DNA of 39,846 nucleotides from Flavobacteriales bacterium UBA7325 (GTDB taxonomy: Bacteria > Bacteroidota > Bacteroidia > Flavobacteriales_D > Crocinitomicaceae), in contig DKPV01000002.1 in assembly GCA_002471375.1 (NCBI GenBank), positions 8,447 to 48,292 on the forward strand, written 5' to 3'. Positions 16,413-24,592 of this stretch are shown here, piece after piece (position 1 is the first letter of the stretch; each line of letters opens with the position of its first letter). Position numbers and translations under genes: made by a program. The notes beneath the pieces are model-generated. The model did not search any database. It saw only the letters and a program-made list of their open reading frames with translations, and was not told the DNA's origin.

Positions 16413-16691
16413 CTAGAAAATGCCTACCGCTAATTGAATCCAAATTAGTGCAAGGATAATTATTGCTCCTACTGTAAGAAAGATTTTGGTCTTGTTATTC
16501 TTGAGGGTTCGAAGAATAAATTCAATTAGGAGGCCAGTTGATAACAGTAGAACTGCGGCAATTAAGAAATCGTTTGTCTTCCGATTAACTTCATCAGTGA
16601 ACTGAATTGCAATTAATGGAATGGTAAGTAAAAGTGCCGCCGTGAAGAGGATGCCTAATAATCTTTTGTTTTTTGATGCGACGATAGTGAT
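16413..16691 (-). pseudogene. Small two- to three-TM membrane protein without a usable start codon
   Basis: The minus-strand frame is open from 16700 to TAG at 16413-16415 and reads NKRLLGILFTAALLLTIPLI, then QFTDEVNRKTNDFLIAAVLL, a second helix, and a third ending IWIQLAVGIF. The order (helix, AIQFTDEVN, helix, LRTLKNNK, helix, LAVGIF) is that of a small conserved membrane protein of Bacteroidota I recall without a function. The frame has no ATG, GTG or TTG; before the first helix only ATC codons (16689-16691, 16683-16685) are present. Either the start was lost by mutation, an unusual ATC is used, or a base is wrong. Too short and start-less for simple gene callers. Confidence 0.6.
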
Positions 16692-16745
16692 GTGTTTACT
16701 CTAAAAACGTTGCGTTAGAGCTGTTATTGTTTAATAAATGTTAAT

Positions 16746-16784
16746 CAAAAAAAGAAGGCGTTGATTCCTCAACGCCTTCTTTTA
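16746..16784 (-). terminator. Rho-independent terminator after the cyclophilin-FKBP gene
   Basis: Stem AGAAGGCGTTGA with its complement around TTCC, followed on the minus strand by seven T. Begins 13 nt after the stop of the isomerase gene. Confidence 0.9.
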
Positions 16785-16796
16785 AAGTCCTATTTA

Positions 16797-18092
16797 TTAG
16801 TGATCATGACCAGAATGATCATGTCCATCATTTGGATCGTGATCAGCTGGTGGTTGCACGTCTAATATTTCAAGGTCGAATACTAAATCAGAATATGCTG
16901 GAATTGGGCCTCTTCCTTGAGGACCGTATGCAGCGTGATAAGGAATGAATATTTTCAGTTTACCACCTTTAGCAACAAGGCCGAGTCCTTCCTCAAATCC
17001 AGGAACCATTCTGTTCACTTTGTAAGCGAAATCCATTGGTTGTCCACGATCTTTAGATGAATCAAATTTGTCTCCACCTCTTCTAAATGTTCCAGTATAG
17101 TGAACTGACATTTTACTTCCTTTCTCAGGTTTAGCTCCTTTACCTTCATCATAGATGATGTAAACCAGCCCAGATTCCGACTGTACTGCGTTTGGATGAT
17201 ATTTTAAAATCTCAGCATACATGAATTTGTTAAATGCCTCAGGTTTCATTTTACCTACTTCTGCAGCATATGCTTCATTTTCTTTATTCTTAATCATCAT
17301 TTGATCATTCACCCATTTGATTTTATCTTTCAAATCTGAATTTCCAGGTGTTAACTGCAGAAGTGCTTGACATTCTCTTTTCGTTCCTGCAAGATCACCA
17401 GAAGCCTCTAGCGCTTTGATGCGCTCCATTCTGTCTGCAATCATTTTTTCATGAGCCGACTTAAGTGTAGCCTCGAAAACTTCACTTGCGTTCCAGCTTT
17501 TAGCTGCTTTTCCTTTACGAATGATTTTCACCTTTGACATGATGTCGCCCTGCTCTATCGCATTTACAATATCTTGGCCCCAAACTACATGTCCGAAAAC
17601 ACTATGTTTATTGTCTAACCATGGCGTAGCGACGTGCGTGATGAAGAATTGACTTCCATTTGTTGCTTCACCTGAGTTAGCCATTGATAAGATACCAGGT
17701 CCGCTGTGAGTTAAACTCGGATCAAATTCATCAGCAAATTTTGGATGACGTGGGCCTCCAGTACCATTTCCTAATGGATCACCACCTTGGATCATGAAAT
17801 TAGCCATTACACGGTGGAAAGTTAAACCATTGTAGAAAGGCTCAGTATATTCTACAGTATCAACTGTGAAATCACCCTCAGCTAGCCCAACGAAGTTAGC
17901 AACTGTTAGTGGTGTTTTCTCATGCTCTAGTTTACAAATGATTTTCCCTTTTGTTGTCTTGAACATGACATAGATCCCATTTTCTAATTTTGGTTTCTTA
18001 GGCTTTTTGCCTTTATCTTTTCCAGCTGGTTCTGCAAGTGCTATACCGCTAATTAACATTACCGATAGAAGCGTAAAAAGTATTCGAATCAT
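16797..18092 (-). CDS. Secreted peptidyl-prolyl isomerase: cyclophilin-FKBP fusion with His-rich tail
   Basis: 431 residues from ATG at 18092, which places a clean signal peptide (MIRILFTLLSVMLISGIALA) first; an upstream in-frame start would add 29 poorly fitting residues. A Lys/Pro linker precedes a cyclophilin domain (about 35-190: FHRVMANFMIQGGDP, GILSMANSGEATNGSQFFIT, NKHSVFGHVVWG). A helical linker, about 200-290, is rich in Lys, Glu and Met. An FKBP domain follows (about 315-415: KMSVHYTGTFRRGGDKFDSS, MVPGFEEGL, IPYHAAYGPQGRG). The last 15 residues hold five His and five Asp, a likely metal-binding tail. Probably a periplasmic folding catalyst. Single gene, divergent from mscS. Confidence 0.93.
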   Translation of the reverse strand: MIRILFTLLSVMLISGIALAEPAGKDKGKKPKKPKLENGIYVMFKTTKGKIICKLEHEKTPLTVANFVGLAEGDFTVDTVEYTEPFYNGLTFHRVMANFMIQGGDPLGNGTGGPRHPKFADEFDPSLTHSGPGILSMANSGEATNGSQFFITHVATPWLDNKHSVFGHVVWGQDIVNAIEQGDIMSKVKIIRKGKAAKSWNASEVFEATLKSAHEKMIADRMERIKALEASGDLAGTKRECQALLQLTPGNSDLKDKIKWVNDQMMIKNKENEAYAAEVGKMKPEAFNKFMYAEILKYHPNAVQSESGLVYIIYDEGKGAKPEKGSKMSVHYTGTFRRGGDKFDSSKDRGQPMDFAYKVNRMVPGFEEGLGLVAKGGKLKIFIPYHAAYGPQGRGPIPAYSDLVFDLEILDVQPPADHDPNDGHDHSGHDH

Positions 18093-18331
18093 ATTTATGT
18101 CTTTTTTTGAAATGCTAAAATAAGCTTTTCTTCCTAGACGTAAATGCAAAAGTCTTGCCGAATGGAACCTGAATGGCATTCATTCACGATTATTAACAGT
18201 AGCAGAATCGTTCTTTGATCCTTGATGATGAAGCGATGACATCAACAATCCCTTAAAAGTTAACGTGTGCAGTTCTTCGAAAATTAGGCTTTAACAGGGT
18301 CAAAATCAATGAATATTGCGATATTTGTTAT

Positions 18332-19195
18332 ATGTCGTGGAAGGAGTTTGTGCATACAAAATTTGAGATAATTGGCGGAAAGGTCATTTATATGGATCAA
18401 CTCCTGCTTGCACTACTTGTTCTTGTGGCGACTTGGTTGGGTGTGGTGATTCTTCGCTACATGATTGTACGACCAAATTTTATTGCCGATAAAGTCAGCA
18501 AGAAGCGACGAATGACGGTCTTCTATCTTTTTAAGTTTATTGGATGGACTGTATCCATATTTGTTGCTTTAAAAGTACTGGGAATCAACATTACTGGACT
18601 TCTAGTGGGTTCCACGGCTCTATTAGTTGGTTTAGGATTAGGACTTCAAAACATATTCAAAGATCTTGTTTCGGGCTTATTCTTGCTTTTTGAGGGTTCC
18701 ATTAAAATTGGAGATGTCATCGAGGCGGATGGTGTGATCGGAAAGGTAATGGAGATTAACTTCAGGAGTACTGAGGTTATGACCCGCGATGATGTAATTA
18801 TTATTGTACCGAATTCTAAGTTTGTTGGTGAAAAAGTAGTTAACTGGACCCATGAGTACGAACAGGTTCGATTCACCGTAACTATTTCACTCGCCTATGG
18901 ATCCGATGTTGAGAAGGTCTTTGTTTGCTTGAAAGAAGCTATGACTCATGATCTGAGAATATCAAAATCTCCTAGACCATTAGTTCAGTTCGTCGATTAT
19001 GGAGAATCTGCATTGGAATTTAAGATGATGTTCTGGTCAAAAGAGGCCTTCACGATAGAAAATGTGAAGTCAGATCTGAGAAGGTTGGTCTATAAGAAAT
19101 TGAGAGAAGAAGGATTAGTTATTCCTTACCCACAAAGGGATGTCCATATTAAAGGGATTGAACACATTATTGACTTGAATAAGAAGAATTCGTAA
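18332..19195 (+). CDS. MscS-family mechanosensitive ion channel
   Basis: 287 residues, the size of small MscS channels. Three membrane segments: about 22-45, 65-85, and pore helix 90-115 with the Gly/Ala-packed GSTALLVGLGLGLQNIFKDL. Then the beta domain (GSIKIGDVIEADGVIGKVME, DDVIIIVPNSKFVGEKVVNW) and a C-terminal alpha/beta domain ending YPQRDVHI. Releases solutes from the inner membrane under osmotic down-shock. A near-consensus -7 box (GATATTTG, 18320-18327) ends 4 nt before the ATG, so the mRNA may be nearly leaderless. Single gene. Confidence 0.95.
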   Translation: MSWKEFVHTKFEIIGGKVIYMDQLLLALLVLVATWLGVVILRYMIVRPNFIADKVSKKRRMTVFYLFKFIGWTVSIFVALKVLGINITGLLVGSTALLVGLGLGLQNIFKDLVSGLFLLFEGSIKIGDVIEADGVIGKVMEINFRSTEVMTRDDVIIIVPNSKFVGEKVVNWTHEYEQVRFTVTISLAYGSDVEKVFVCLKEAMTHDLRISKSPRPLVQFVDYGESALEFKMMFWSKEAFTIENVKSDLRRLVYKKLREEGLVIPYPQRDVHIKGIEHIIDLNKKNS

Positions 19196-19266
19196 CTCGG
19201 ATTTAGAGCGCGACATTTGGATTGTCGTCTAAGTTGAGATGACATTTACATCATAATCAATTAACT

Positions 19267-19599
19267 ATGAAAAGAACACTACTATTTGCGGTATTGCTTA
19301 CCGGAACTGTTACGCATTGTTCAAGCGCTTGTGATGTTGGTCTTGTCGAATTATCTGATGATGAGGTTCTAGTTTATCCGAATCCTACAAATGATATAGT
19401 CACTATTGAATTTACGAATGAGGCAGTTGGACAATTAGACTTTGAGTTGTATAACTTGGCAGGTGAATTACTTCTGCGTGATGTCTTTTCACAATCTGTT
19501 AACTTGGTTGATGTAAATACACTTCGATCAGGAATATAGTTGTGCAAAATTTCGAACGAAAGCGGGCTGTTAGTTACTATGATAGTAGTAAAGAACTAA
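19267..19599 (+). pseudogene. Short T9SS sorting-domain protein with a premature stop
   Basis: Signal peptide (residues 1-20), about a dozen linker residues, then a type A T9SS C-terminal sorting domain: VLVYPNPTNDIVTIEF, FELYNLAGELLL, VNLVDVNTLRSGI. TAG at 19537-19539 replaces the residue (normally Tyr) of the SGIY motif; the same frame continues LCKISNESGLLVTMIVVKN to TAA at 19597-19599, the expected last two strands. Thus one substitution removes the terminal strands needed for recognition. Even intact (110 residues), the protein has almost no passenger. It may be a decayed gene, or a 90-residue secreted product. Homologous short sorting-domain proteins seem to exist in relatives (memory, not checked). 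Confidence 0.75.
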
Positions 19600-19604
19600 T
19601 CAAA

Positions 19605-20213
19605 TTAGTAGAAAAGAGTCTTTAGCTCTGAAATAGATTTTTTATCTCTGGCAAGTTTGCTTTCAAGTTTGCCGGAGATTTCAATGTTTGAAAATCCTTC
19701 CATAGTTATTTTCTCACCTAATTCAGATACTAAGAATTGATGAGCTGCTTCATTTGCAGTTTCTTGATCTAGCTCTTCTATTCCCTTGGCTTCAATAATT
19801 ATTGAATTCTGATCGTGTTCCTCATTATGTAGATGGAAAAACCATTCTGATGCATCAATTTCGATTTCTTCCATGTCGAAAGAATGAACTATAAAGGTGC
19901 GGTCCCAATTCTTAGGAGGTCTGCTTGCATGAAACGTCCAGTTCAAAAATTCAGGCGCTTCAAGCATTATATGTTGGCTGATACTTAAGAATTTTTCACT
20001 TCCGTTTGGTGAAATGGTTAAGAACCACTCATTGGAATTATTTAGACCGATATCCCATGTGAATAATCCTAAGTCCAGGATCAATTCATTAAGCTGGTTT
20101 ACGATGTAAGCTTGATTTGGCGAAGAGTCGAGTTCAATGCAATCTTTAATTATTGATTCATTTTTCACGAACCATTGCCAGAATGCTTCGATTTTATCTT
20201 CTTTTGAAGTCAT
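19605..20213 (-). CDS. Uncharacterised acidic protein in the CBS-nadK operon
   Basis: 202 residues, no signal peptide or membrane segment; not recognised. Rich in Trp and acidic residues: FWQWFVKNESIIKD, LNELILDLGLFTWDIGLNNS, EWFLTISPNGSEKFL, FHASRPPKNWDRTF and EEIEIDASEWFFHL. The middle has alternating strands as in small alpha/beta enzymes or DUF-type proteins; the C-terminus is charged helix. The start lies 6 nt after the nadK stop, so it is read as the third gene of CBS-nadK. In many related genomes nadK is followed by a DUF6089 gene, uppS and bamA; here this gene takes that place. Confidence 0.72.
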   Translation of the reverse strand: MTSKEDKIEAFWQWFVKNESIIKDCIELDSSPNQAYIVNQLNELILDLGLFTWDIGLNNSNEWFLTISPNGSEKFLSISQHIMLEAPEFLNWTFHASRPPKNWDRTFIVHSFDMEEIEIDASEWFFHLHNEEHDQNSIIIEAKGIEELDQETANEAAHQFLVSELGEKITMEGFSNIEISGKLESKLARDKKSISELKTLFY

Positions 20214-20219
20214 GGAGTT

Positions 20220-21104
20220 CTATTTCCTGTTACGGTTGTCGATTCCCCAATTCATCTTGTTTCGGATAGTATCTAGGAAGTTGTTCTCTTCGAATTTGAT
20301 CACATTTATCATGTAATCGGCCTTTTGTACGATCACTTCTTCACCTTGTCTGATACTCATAGAGTGACCGTCCAAACTTACTAAGTATCTTCTGCTGCGA
20401 CCTTCTACTGAAAGTTTAATCGGCATATGATCTGGCACAACCATTGGGCGTACGTTAAGATTGTGAGGTGAAATCGGAGTTAGTATGTGAACCTGACAGC
20501 CAGGAGTAATAATTGGTCCACCACAGCTCAAACTATATGCTGTAGAACCTGAAGGTGTTGCGACGATTAAGCCGTCTGCCCAATAAGAATTCAAATATTT
20601 CCCTTCTAAGGAAGCGTGCACTGTAATCATTGATGATGTATCGCGCTTCTGAAGGGTGATCTCATTCAAAGCAATATTGTCATCGCCAAAAAGATTGTCT
20701 TCTGTTTCAACACGAATCAATGATCGTTTTTGGTGAACATATTGTTTTCTGTTCACCATGTCCATGGCTTCTTGGATATGTTCTCTGCCTATGTTGGCTA
20801 AGAATCCTAGTCGGCCGGTATTGATACCGAGTACAGGTACACCGGAATCACGGACATATTTAATATTCTTTATGAATGTGCCGTCTCCTCCAATGCTGAA
20901 GCTAAGGTCAATTCCAGATGTGAAATCAGAATACGAGCTAAATTCATCTGTATTTTCAGATAAACCAATTTTCTTTACGAGTGTTTCCTTGAGATCTTTT
21001 TGGATAATAGGATTCCATCCGAAGTCCTTAAGTACACCGAGAAACTCCATGAAATAGGCCGAATTCTGTTTTGTTACCCTTTGGCCATATACCGCGACAT
21101 TCAT
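20220..21104 (-). CDS. nadK: NAD kinase
   Basis: ATP-dependent phosphorylation of NAD to NADP. 294 residues. GGDGTF motif in SIGGDGTFIKNIKY (about residue 75) with GINTGRLGFLANI after it; NEITLQKRDTSSMI and GLIVATPSGSTAYSLSCGG carry the conserved substrate-binding blocks. Starts 3 nt after the CBS gene ends, same operon. Confidence 0.97.
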   Translation of the reverse strand: MNVAVYGQRVTKQNSAYFMEFLGVLKDFGWNPIIQKDLKETLVKKIGLSENTDEFSSYSDFTSGIDLSFSIGGDGTFIKNIKYVRDSGVPVLGINTGRLGFLANIGREHIQEAMDMVNRKQYVHQKRSLIRVETEDNLFGDDNIALNEITLQKRDTSSMITVHASLEGKYLNSYWADGLIVATPSGSTAYSLSCGGPIITPGCQVHILTPISPHNLNVRPMVVPDHMPIKLSVEGRSRRYLVSLDGHSMSIRQGEEVIVQKADYMINVIKFEENNFLDTIRNKMNWGIDNRNRK

Positions 21105-21107
21105 CTT

Positions 21108-21770
21108 CTACAAGTTCAAATAATTGATCAAAGCATCGTATCTGAATTGGAGGTCTTCTCCGTATCGGCTTTTTTGAAAAGAAGCCTTGATCACATAATC
21201 ATATCTTTCAAAAGTACGAATTATTCGATCCAATTCTAATGTGTTGATTTTAAGAGTTACCTCAATATTCGTAGAATCTGAAGAGGACATGATGTAAGAA
21301 CTCAAAATTTTCGCATCATTACTCTCGACGATCTGACCAATTTGAGCCATTGAATAATCAGATTTTGACATTTCAACGACAAGTATTCCTCCAACTTCCT
21401 TGATGCTTCCAGTGTTAGCAACAAGTGTTAGTAAATGGTGTACACCCGCGCAGCCGACGTATTTTTCGTCGTTATCCAGAATCGGGATGAGACTAAGGCG
21501 ATACTCGGAAATTCTTGCAAGCACTTGGTATATGTGATCTCCAACATTTGCAAATGGTCGCGGTAAATGCTGGAATAGCTTGTCTAAGGTCAATGAGAGG
21601 TCAGCCTGATCGAGTAAAATCGATTCAGATACTACACCTACAAAATTGCTAGATTTAAGCACTGGTAAATGGGAAACTTTGAATTCTTCCATCCAGTTCA
21701 GTGCTTTCTCACCCGTATCGCTATGCATCAACGGCGGAATCTCATCTGTTATTAAATCAATTGCTATCAT
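21108..21770 (-). CDS. Tandem CBS-domain protein
   Basis: 220 residues. Two CBS motifs (about residues 5-55 and 70-125; signature pieces HLPVLKSSNFVGVVS and SLIPILDNDEKYVGCAG) followed by an ACT-like region (about 130-190, IVESNDAKILSSYIM). CBS pairs bind adenosine nucleotides and act as energy or ligand sensors. Its position just before nadK is widely conserved in Bacteroidota, suggesting a link to nucleotide or NAD state (inference). Divergent from pdxJ. Confidence 0.88.
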   Translation of the reverse strand: MIAIDLITDEIPPLMHSDTGEKALNWMEEFKVSHLPVLKSSNFVGVVSESILLDQADLSLTLDKLFQHLPRPFANVGDHIYQVLARISEYRLSLIPILDNDEKYVGCAGVHHLLTLVANTGSIKEVGGILVVEMSKSDYSMAQIGQIVESNDAKILSSYIMSSSDSTNIEVTLKINTLELDRIIRTFERYDYVIKASFQKSRYGEDLQFRYDALINYLNL

Positions 21771-21807
21771 TTCGGTCGCTAAAGTACTATTTTACTCTTT
21801 TAGTTAT

Positions 21808-21815
21808 TACGTTTG
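21808..21815 (+). promoter_or_regulatory. Putative -7 box for pdxJ
   Basis: TACGTTTG, exact TAnnTTTG match, 21 nt before the ATG at 21837. The in-frame TTG at 21813 lies inside it, so the ATG is the better start. Confidence 0.5.
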
Positions 21816-21836
21816 TATTCACAAAAATTGTACCGA

Positions 21837-22553
21837 ATGAGCGCAAAGTTAAGTGTGAACGTAAATAAAATTGCAACTCTCCGAAATGCTCGGGGTGGTA
21901 ACTATCCAAATGTAGTTCAAGTAGCAAAGGATTGTGAACGGTTCGGGGCTGAAGGGATTACAGTTCATCCACGACCAGACGAGCGGCACATAACTAGGCA
22001 AGATGTGCTTGATTTAGAAGGTGTTGTAAGTACAGAGTTCAATGTTGAGGGATATCCGAATGAACGATTTATGGAATTGGTACTGGACATCAAACCTAAG
22101 CAGGCAACGTTGGTGCCAGACCCTCCAGGTGTTCTTACTTCGAATGCTGGTTGGGAAACGAAAGCGAATCTTTCTTTACTGACAGATCTTGCAGGAACGT
22201 TTAAAGAGCATGACATCAGGTCAGCTATTTTTGTGGATACCAATCTTGAGAACATTGAGTATGCGGCAAAGTCAGGTGTAGACAGAATAGAATTATACAC
22301 AGGACCTTATGCAGATAATTACTCAAAAGATGCTGAGAGTGCCATTCATGACTATGTTGCAGCGGCTACTTTGGCACAAGAACTTGGGTTAGGGATAAAT
22401 GCCGGTCATGATTTAAGTCTAGATAACTTGAAATACTTTCAAGAAAATATACCTGGACTTTTAGAGGTGTCTATAGGTCATGCGTTAATCTCAGACTCTC
22501 TCTATTATGGCTTAGAGAATACTATTCAGATGTATTTGAAATTGCTGAAATAG
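21837..22553 (+). CDS. pdxJ: Pyridoxine 5'-phosphate synthase
   Basis: Condenses 1-deoxyxylulose 5-phosphate with 3-amino-2-oxopropyl phosphate to make pyridoxine 5'-phosphate (DXP-dependent vitamin B6 route). 238 residues, normal length. Conserved blocks: LSVNVNKIATLRNARGGNYP, GITVHPRPDERHI, LVPDPPGVLTSNAGW, RIELYTGPYA, GINAGHDLSLDNL and VSIGHALISDSL. Start chosen from the -7 box. Convergent with dnaG; a short inverted repeat GATAAC...GTTATC at about 22557-22576 lies between them. Confidence 0.96.
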   Translation: MSAKLSVNVNKIATLRNARGGNYPNVVQVAKDCERFGAEGITVHPRPDERHITRQDVLDLEGVVSTEFNVEGYPNERFMELVLDIKPKQATLVPDPPGVLTSNAGWETKANLSLLTDLAGTFKEHDIRSAIFVDTNLENIEYAAKSGVDRIELYTGPYADNYSKDAESAIHDYVAAATLAQELGLGINAGHDLSLDNLKYFQENIPGLLEVSIGHALISDSLYYGLENTIQMYLKLLK

Positions 22554-22570
22554 CGGATAACGCTTATTTG

Positions 22571-24592
22571 TTATCGCATTACAATTCTGCCGAGTTTCTC
22601 TGCAATAATCCGTTTAACTTTTTCTAGAGCAACCTGTTCAGACAGTAAATCCATTAGTGATTCATCATCTAAATCAGCTGAATTCTTTGTTAGCGAATTT
22701 CTAATTTCTCCAATTCGTTTCTCAACTTTGGAAACCTTGAAAGAGAAGATTGAACCCATCACCGCCTTATGTAAGTTATCTTTTTCCGTATTCGTGTAGA
22801 TGTTATGCTTCGTGATCCAATTGTGACTGATCTCAACCTCATTCATCTCAATTTCTGAAACAAATTTCACAATGTTTTGATCTTCCAATCTCTGAAAATA
22901 ACTCGATTTCAACAGCACCTTTTCAGCTAAGGAATCAGTTATTATCTGATGCATTTTTGCGAACAGTGGGTTATCGAATACGAGCTCATCAATGTCAAGT
23001 TCATGACATATGAGTTCTGTTATGCTCGTCTCAAATTCTTCTTCCTCACCTTGTTCATTTCGTTGTTTAAGATTTAAACCAAGTGGACCGTACTGGACTA
23101 GGATCCGCATTAAATCATATTCGTTATGATCAAACCCCGTAACTATTTCTGGTTGAGTCGAAACGGCCTCTTCCTGCATAGGGTTAGGCTCCTGTGCATA
23201 TGGATCGTCCGAAGATGCGGAAGTCGATTGGGTCGGCGTTTCTTTACGAGGCCCTGTTTTTGTGAAACGTTGTTTTGAAGCTGCGTTTTGTCGAAGTTTA
23301 ATGAGTTCATTTGCCAAAACCTCCTCACTCATATCAAAACGCTGAGCAATAGTTTGCATGTAAACGTTTCGGGTAATTTGATCAGGGATTAACGATACAG
23401 ACTGAACGATATCGCGGATTAATTCAGCACGTTTAATCGGATCATTCTCATCATCCTTGAGTAAGATATCAGCTTTAAATGAGATGAAATCTTGCGTATG
23501 TTCTTTGAGATAAGTTTCTAGCTCGCTAGTACCGACTGATTTGGAATAAGAATCAGGATCCTCACCTTCAGGGAAGAGTACAACCTTTACATTCATTCCT
23601 TCTTGCAAAATCAAATCAATTCCTCTGAAGGATGCTTTAATACCAGCTGCATCGCCATCGTACAGTATCGTGATGTTCTTTGTGTAACGTCGAACTAATC
23701 GTATTTGATCCTTTGTTAAAGCCGTTCCTGAAGAAGCTACAACATTTTGTATTCCCGCCTGATACATAGCGATAACATCTGTATATCCCTCGCAAAGAAA
23801 ACATTGATCATATTTTATTACATCTCCCTTAGAGAAATATAAGCCATAGAGTATTTCACTCTTGTTGTAGATTAAACTTTCAGGTGAATTAAAATACTTC
23901 GCGACCTTTTTATCTGCTAATAATGTACGTCCTCCAAAACCTAAAATTCGACCAGAAACACTATGGATAGGGAACATAACACGACCTCTAAAGAAATCGA
24001 AATAACGATCATCCTTGACTTTTGTCAATCCGACCTTTTCCATAAACTCACGCTTATAGCCTTTAGCTAATGCGGCGTCTGAAAAGCCTTTCCCAGTATT
24101 TAAACAGTAACCTAATTGAAACTTTTCAATAATGTCTGGTCGGAATCCTCTTTCAACGAAATAAGACATTCCAATCTTCTTACCTTCATCAGACTCAGTA
24201 ATGTTTGCTTTGAAATGATCCTTTGCAAATTCATTGATGATGTGCAGGCTTTCTCTTTCCGAGATTGCAGCTAACTCTTCGGGTGTTGCAGGTCTATCTT
24301 CAGGTAGCTGGATTCCATATTTATCGGCAAGCCACCTGAGTGCTTCTGGGTAGGTGAAGTGCTCCTTTTCCATTAAGAAACTGACCACATTTCCACCTCG
24401 GCCTGAAGAGAAACATTTGAAAATTTGCTTGGCTGGAGAAACAACGAACGAGGCTGTTTTCTCATCAGTGAAAGGACTCATTCCCTTTAGGTTAGAGCCA
24501 GCTCGCTTGAGATTCACAAATTCACCAATCACTTCCTCAATACGCGCTGTTTGAAGAATGTCATCAATGATATGTGGTGGAATCATAGCCAT
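22571..24592 (-). CDS. dnaG: DNA primase with degenerate zinc-binding motif
   Basis: 673 residues; makes RNA primers at the replication fork. The N-terminal zinc-binding domain is recognisable but three of four ligands are replaced: E. coli Cys40, His43, Cys61, Cys64 correspond to Ser39, Thr42, Cys60, Ser63 (MSPFTDEKTASF, KCFSSGRGGN). The RNA-polymerase domain is intact: GRVMFPIHSVSGRILGFGGR, Toprim Glu268 in LCEGYTDVIAMY, SSGTALT, Asp312/Asp314 in YDGDAAG. A linker at about 440-490 is Pro/Gln/Thr rich; the C-terminal helicase-binding domain follows. Its ATG overlaps the lipoprotein stop (TAATG), so translation is probably coupled. From memory, other Flavobacteriales share this loss. Confidence 0.95.
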   Translation of the reverse strand: MAMIPPHIIDDILQTARIEEVIGEFVNLKRAGSNLKGMSPFTDEKTASFVVSPAKQIFKCFSSGRGGNVVSFLMEKEHFTYPEALRWLADKYGIQLPEDRPATPEELAAISERESLHIINEFAKDHFKANITESDEGKKIGMSYFVERGFRPDIIEKFQLGYCLNTGKGFSDAALAKGYKREFMEKVGLTKVKDDRYFDFFRGRVMFPIHSVSGRILGFGGRTLLADKKVAKYFNSPESLIYNKSEILYGLYFSKGDVIKYDQCFLCEGYTDVIAMYQAGIQNVVASSGTALTKDQIRLVRRYTKNITILYDGDAAGIKASFRGIDLILQEGMNVKVVLFPEGEDPDSYSKSVGTSELETYLKEHTQDFISFKADILLKDDENDPIKRAELIRDIVQSVSLIPDQITRNVYMQTIAQRFDMSEEVLANELIKLRQNAASKQRFTKTGPRKETPTQSTSASSDDPYAQEPNPMQEEAVSTQPEIVTGFDHNEYDLMRILVQYGPLGLNLKQRNEQGEEEEFETSITELICHELDIDELVFDNPLFAKMHQIITDSLAEKVLLKSSYFQRLEDQNIVKFVSEIEMNEVEISHNWITKHNIYTNTEKDNLHKAVMGSIFSFKVSKVEKRIGEIRNSLTKNSADLDDESLMDLLSEQVALEKVKRIIAEKLGRIVMR

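Noticed and set aside
549..19599. Stop-codon recoding (TAG read as an amino acid) to explain the internal stops
   Set aside because: TAG is used as a normal terminator here (lysA, moxR), and the broken genes also contain TAA and frameshifts.
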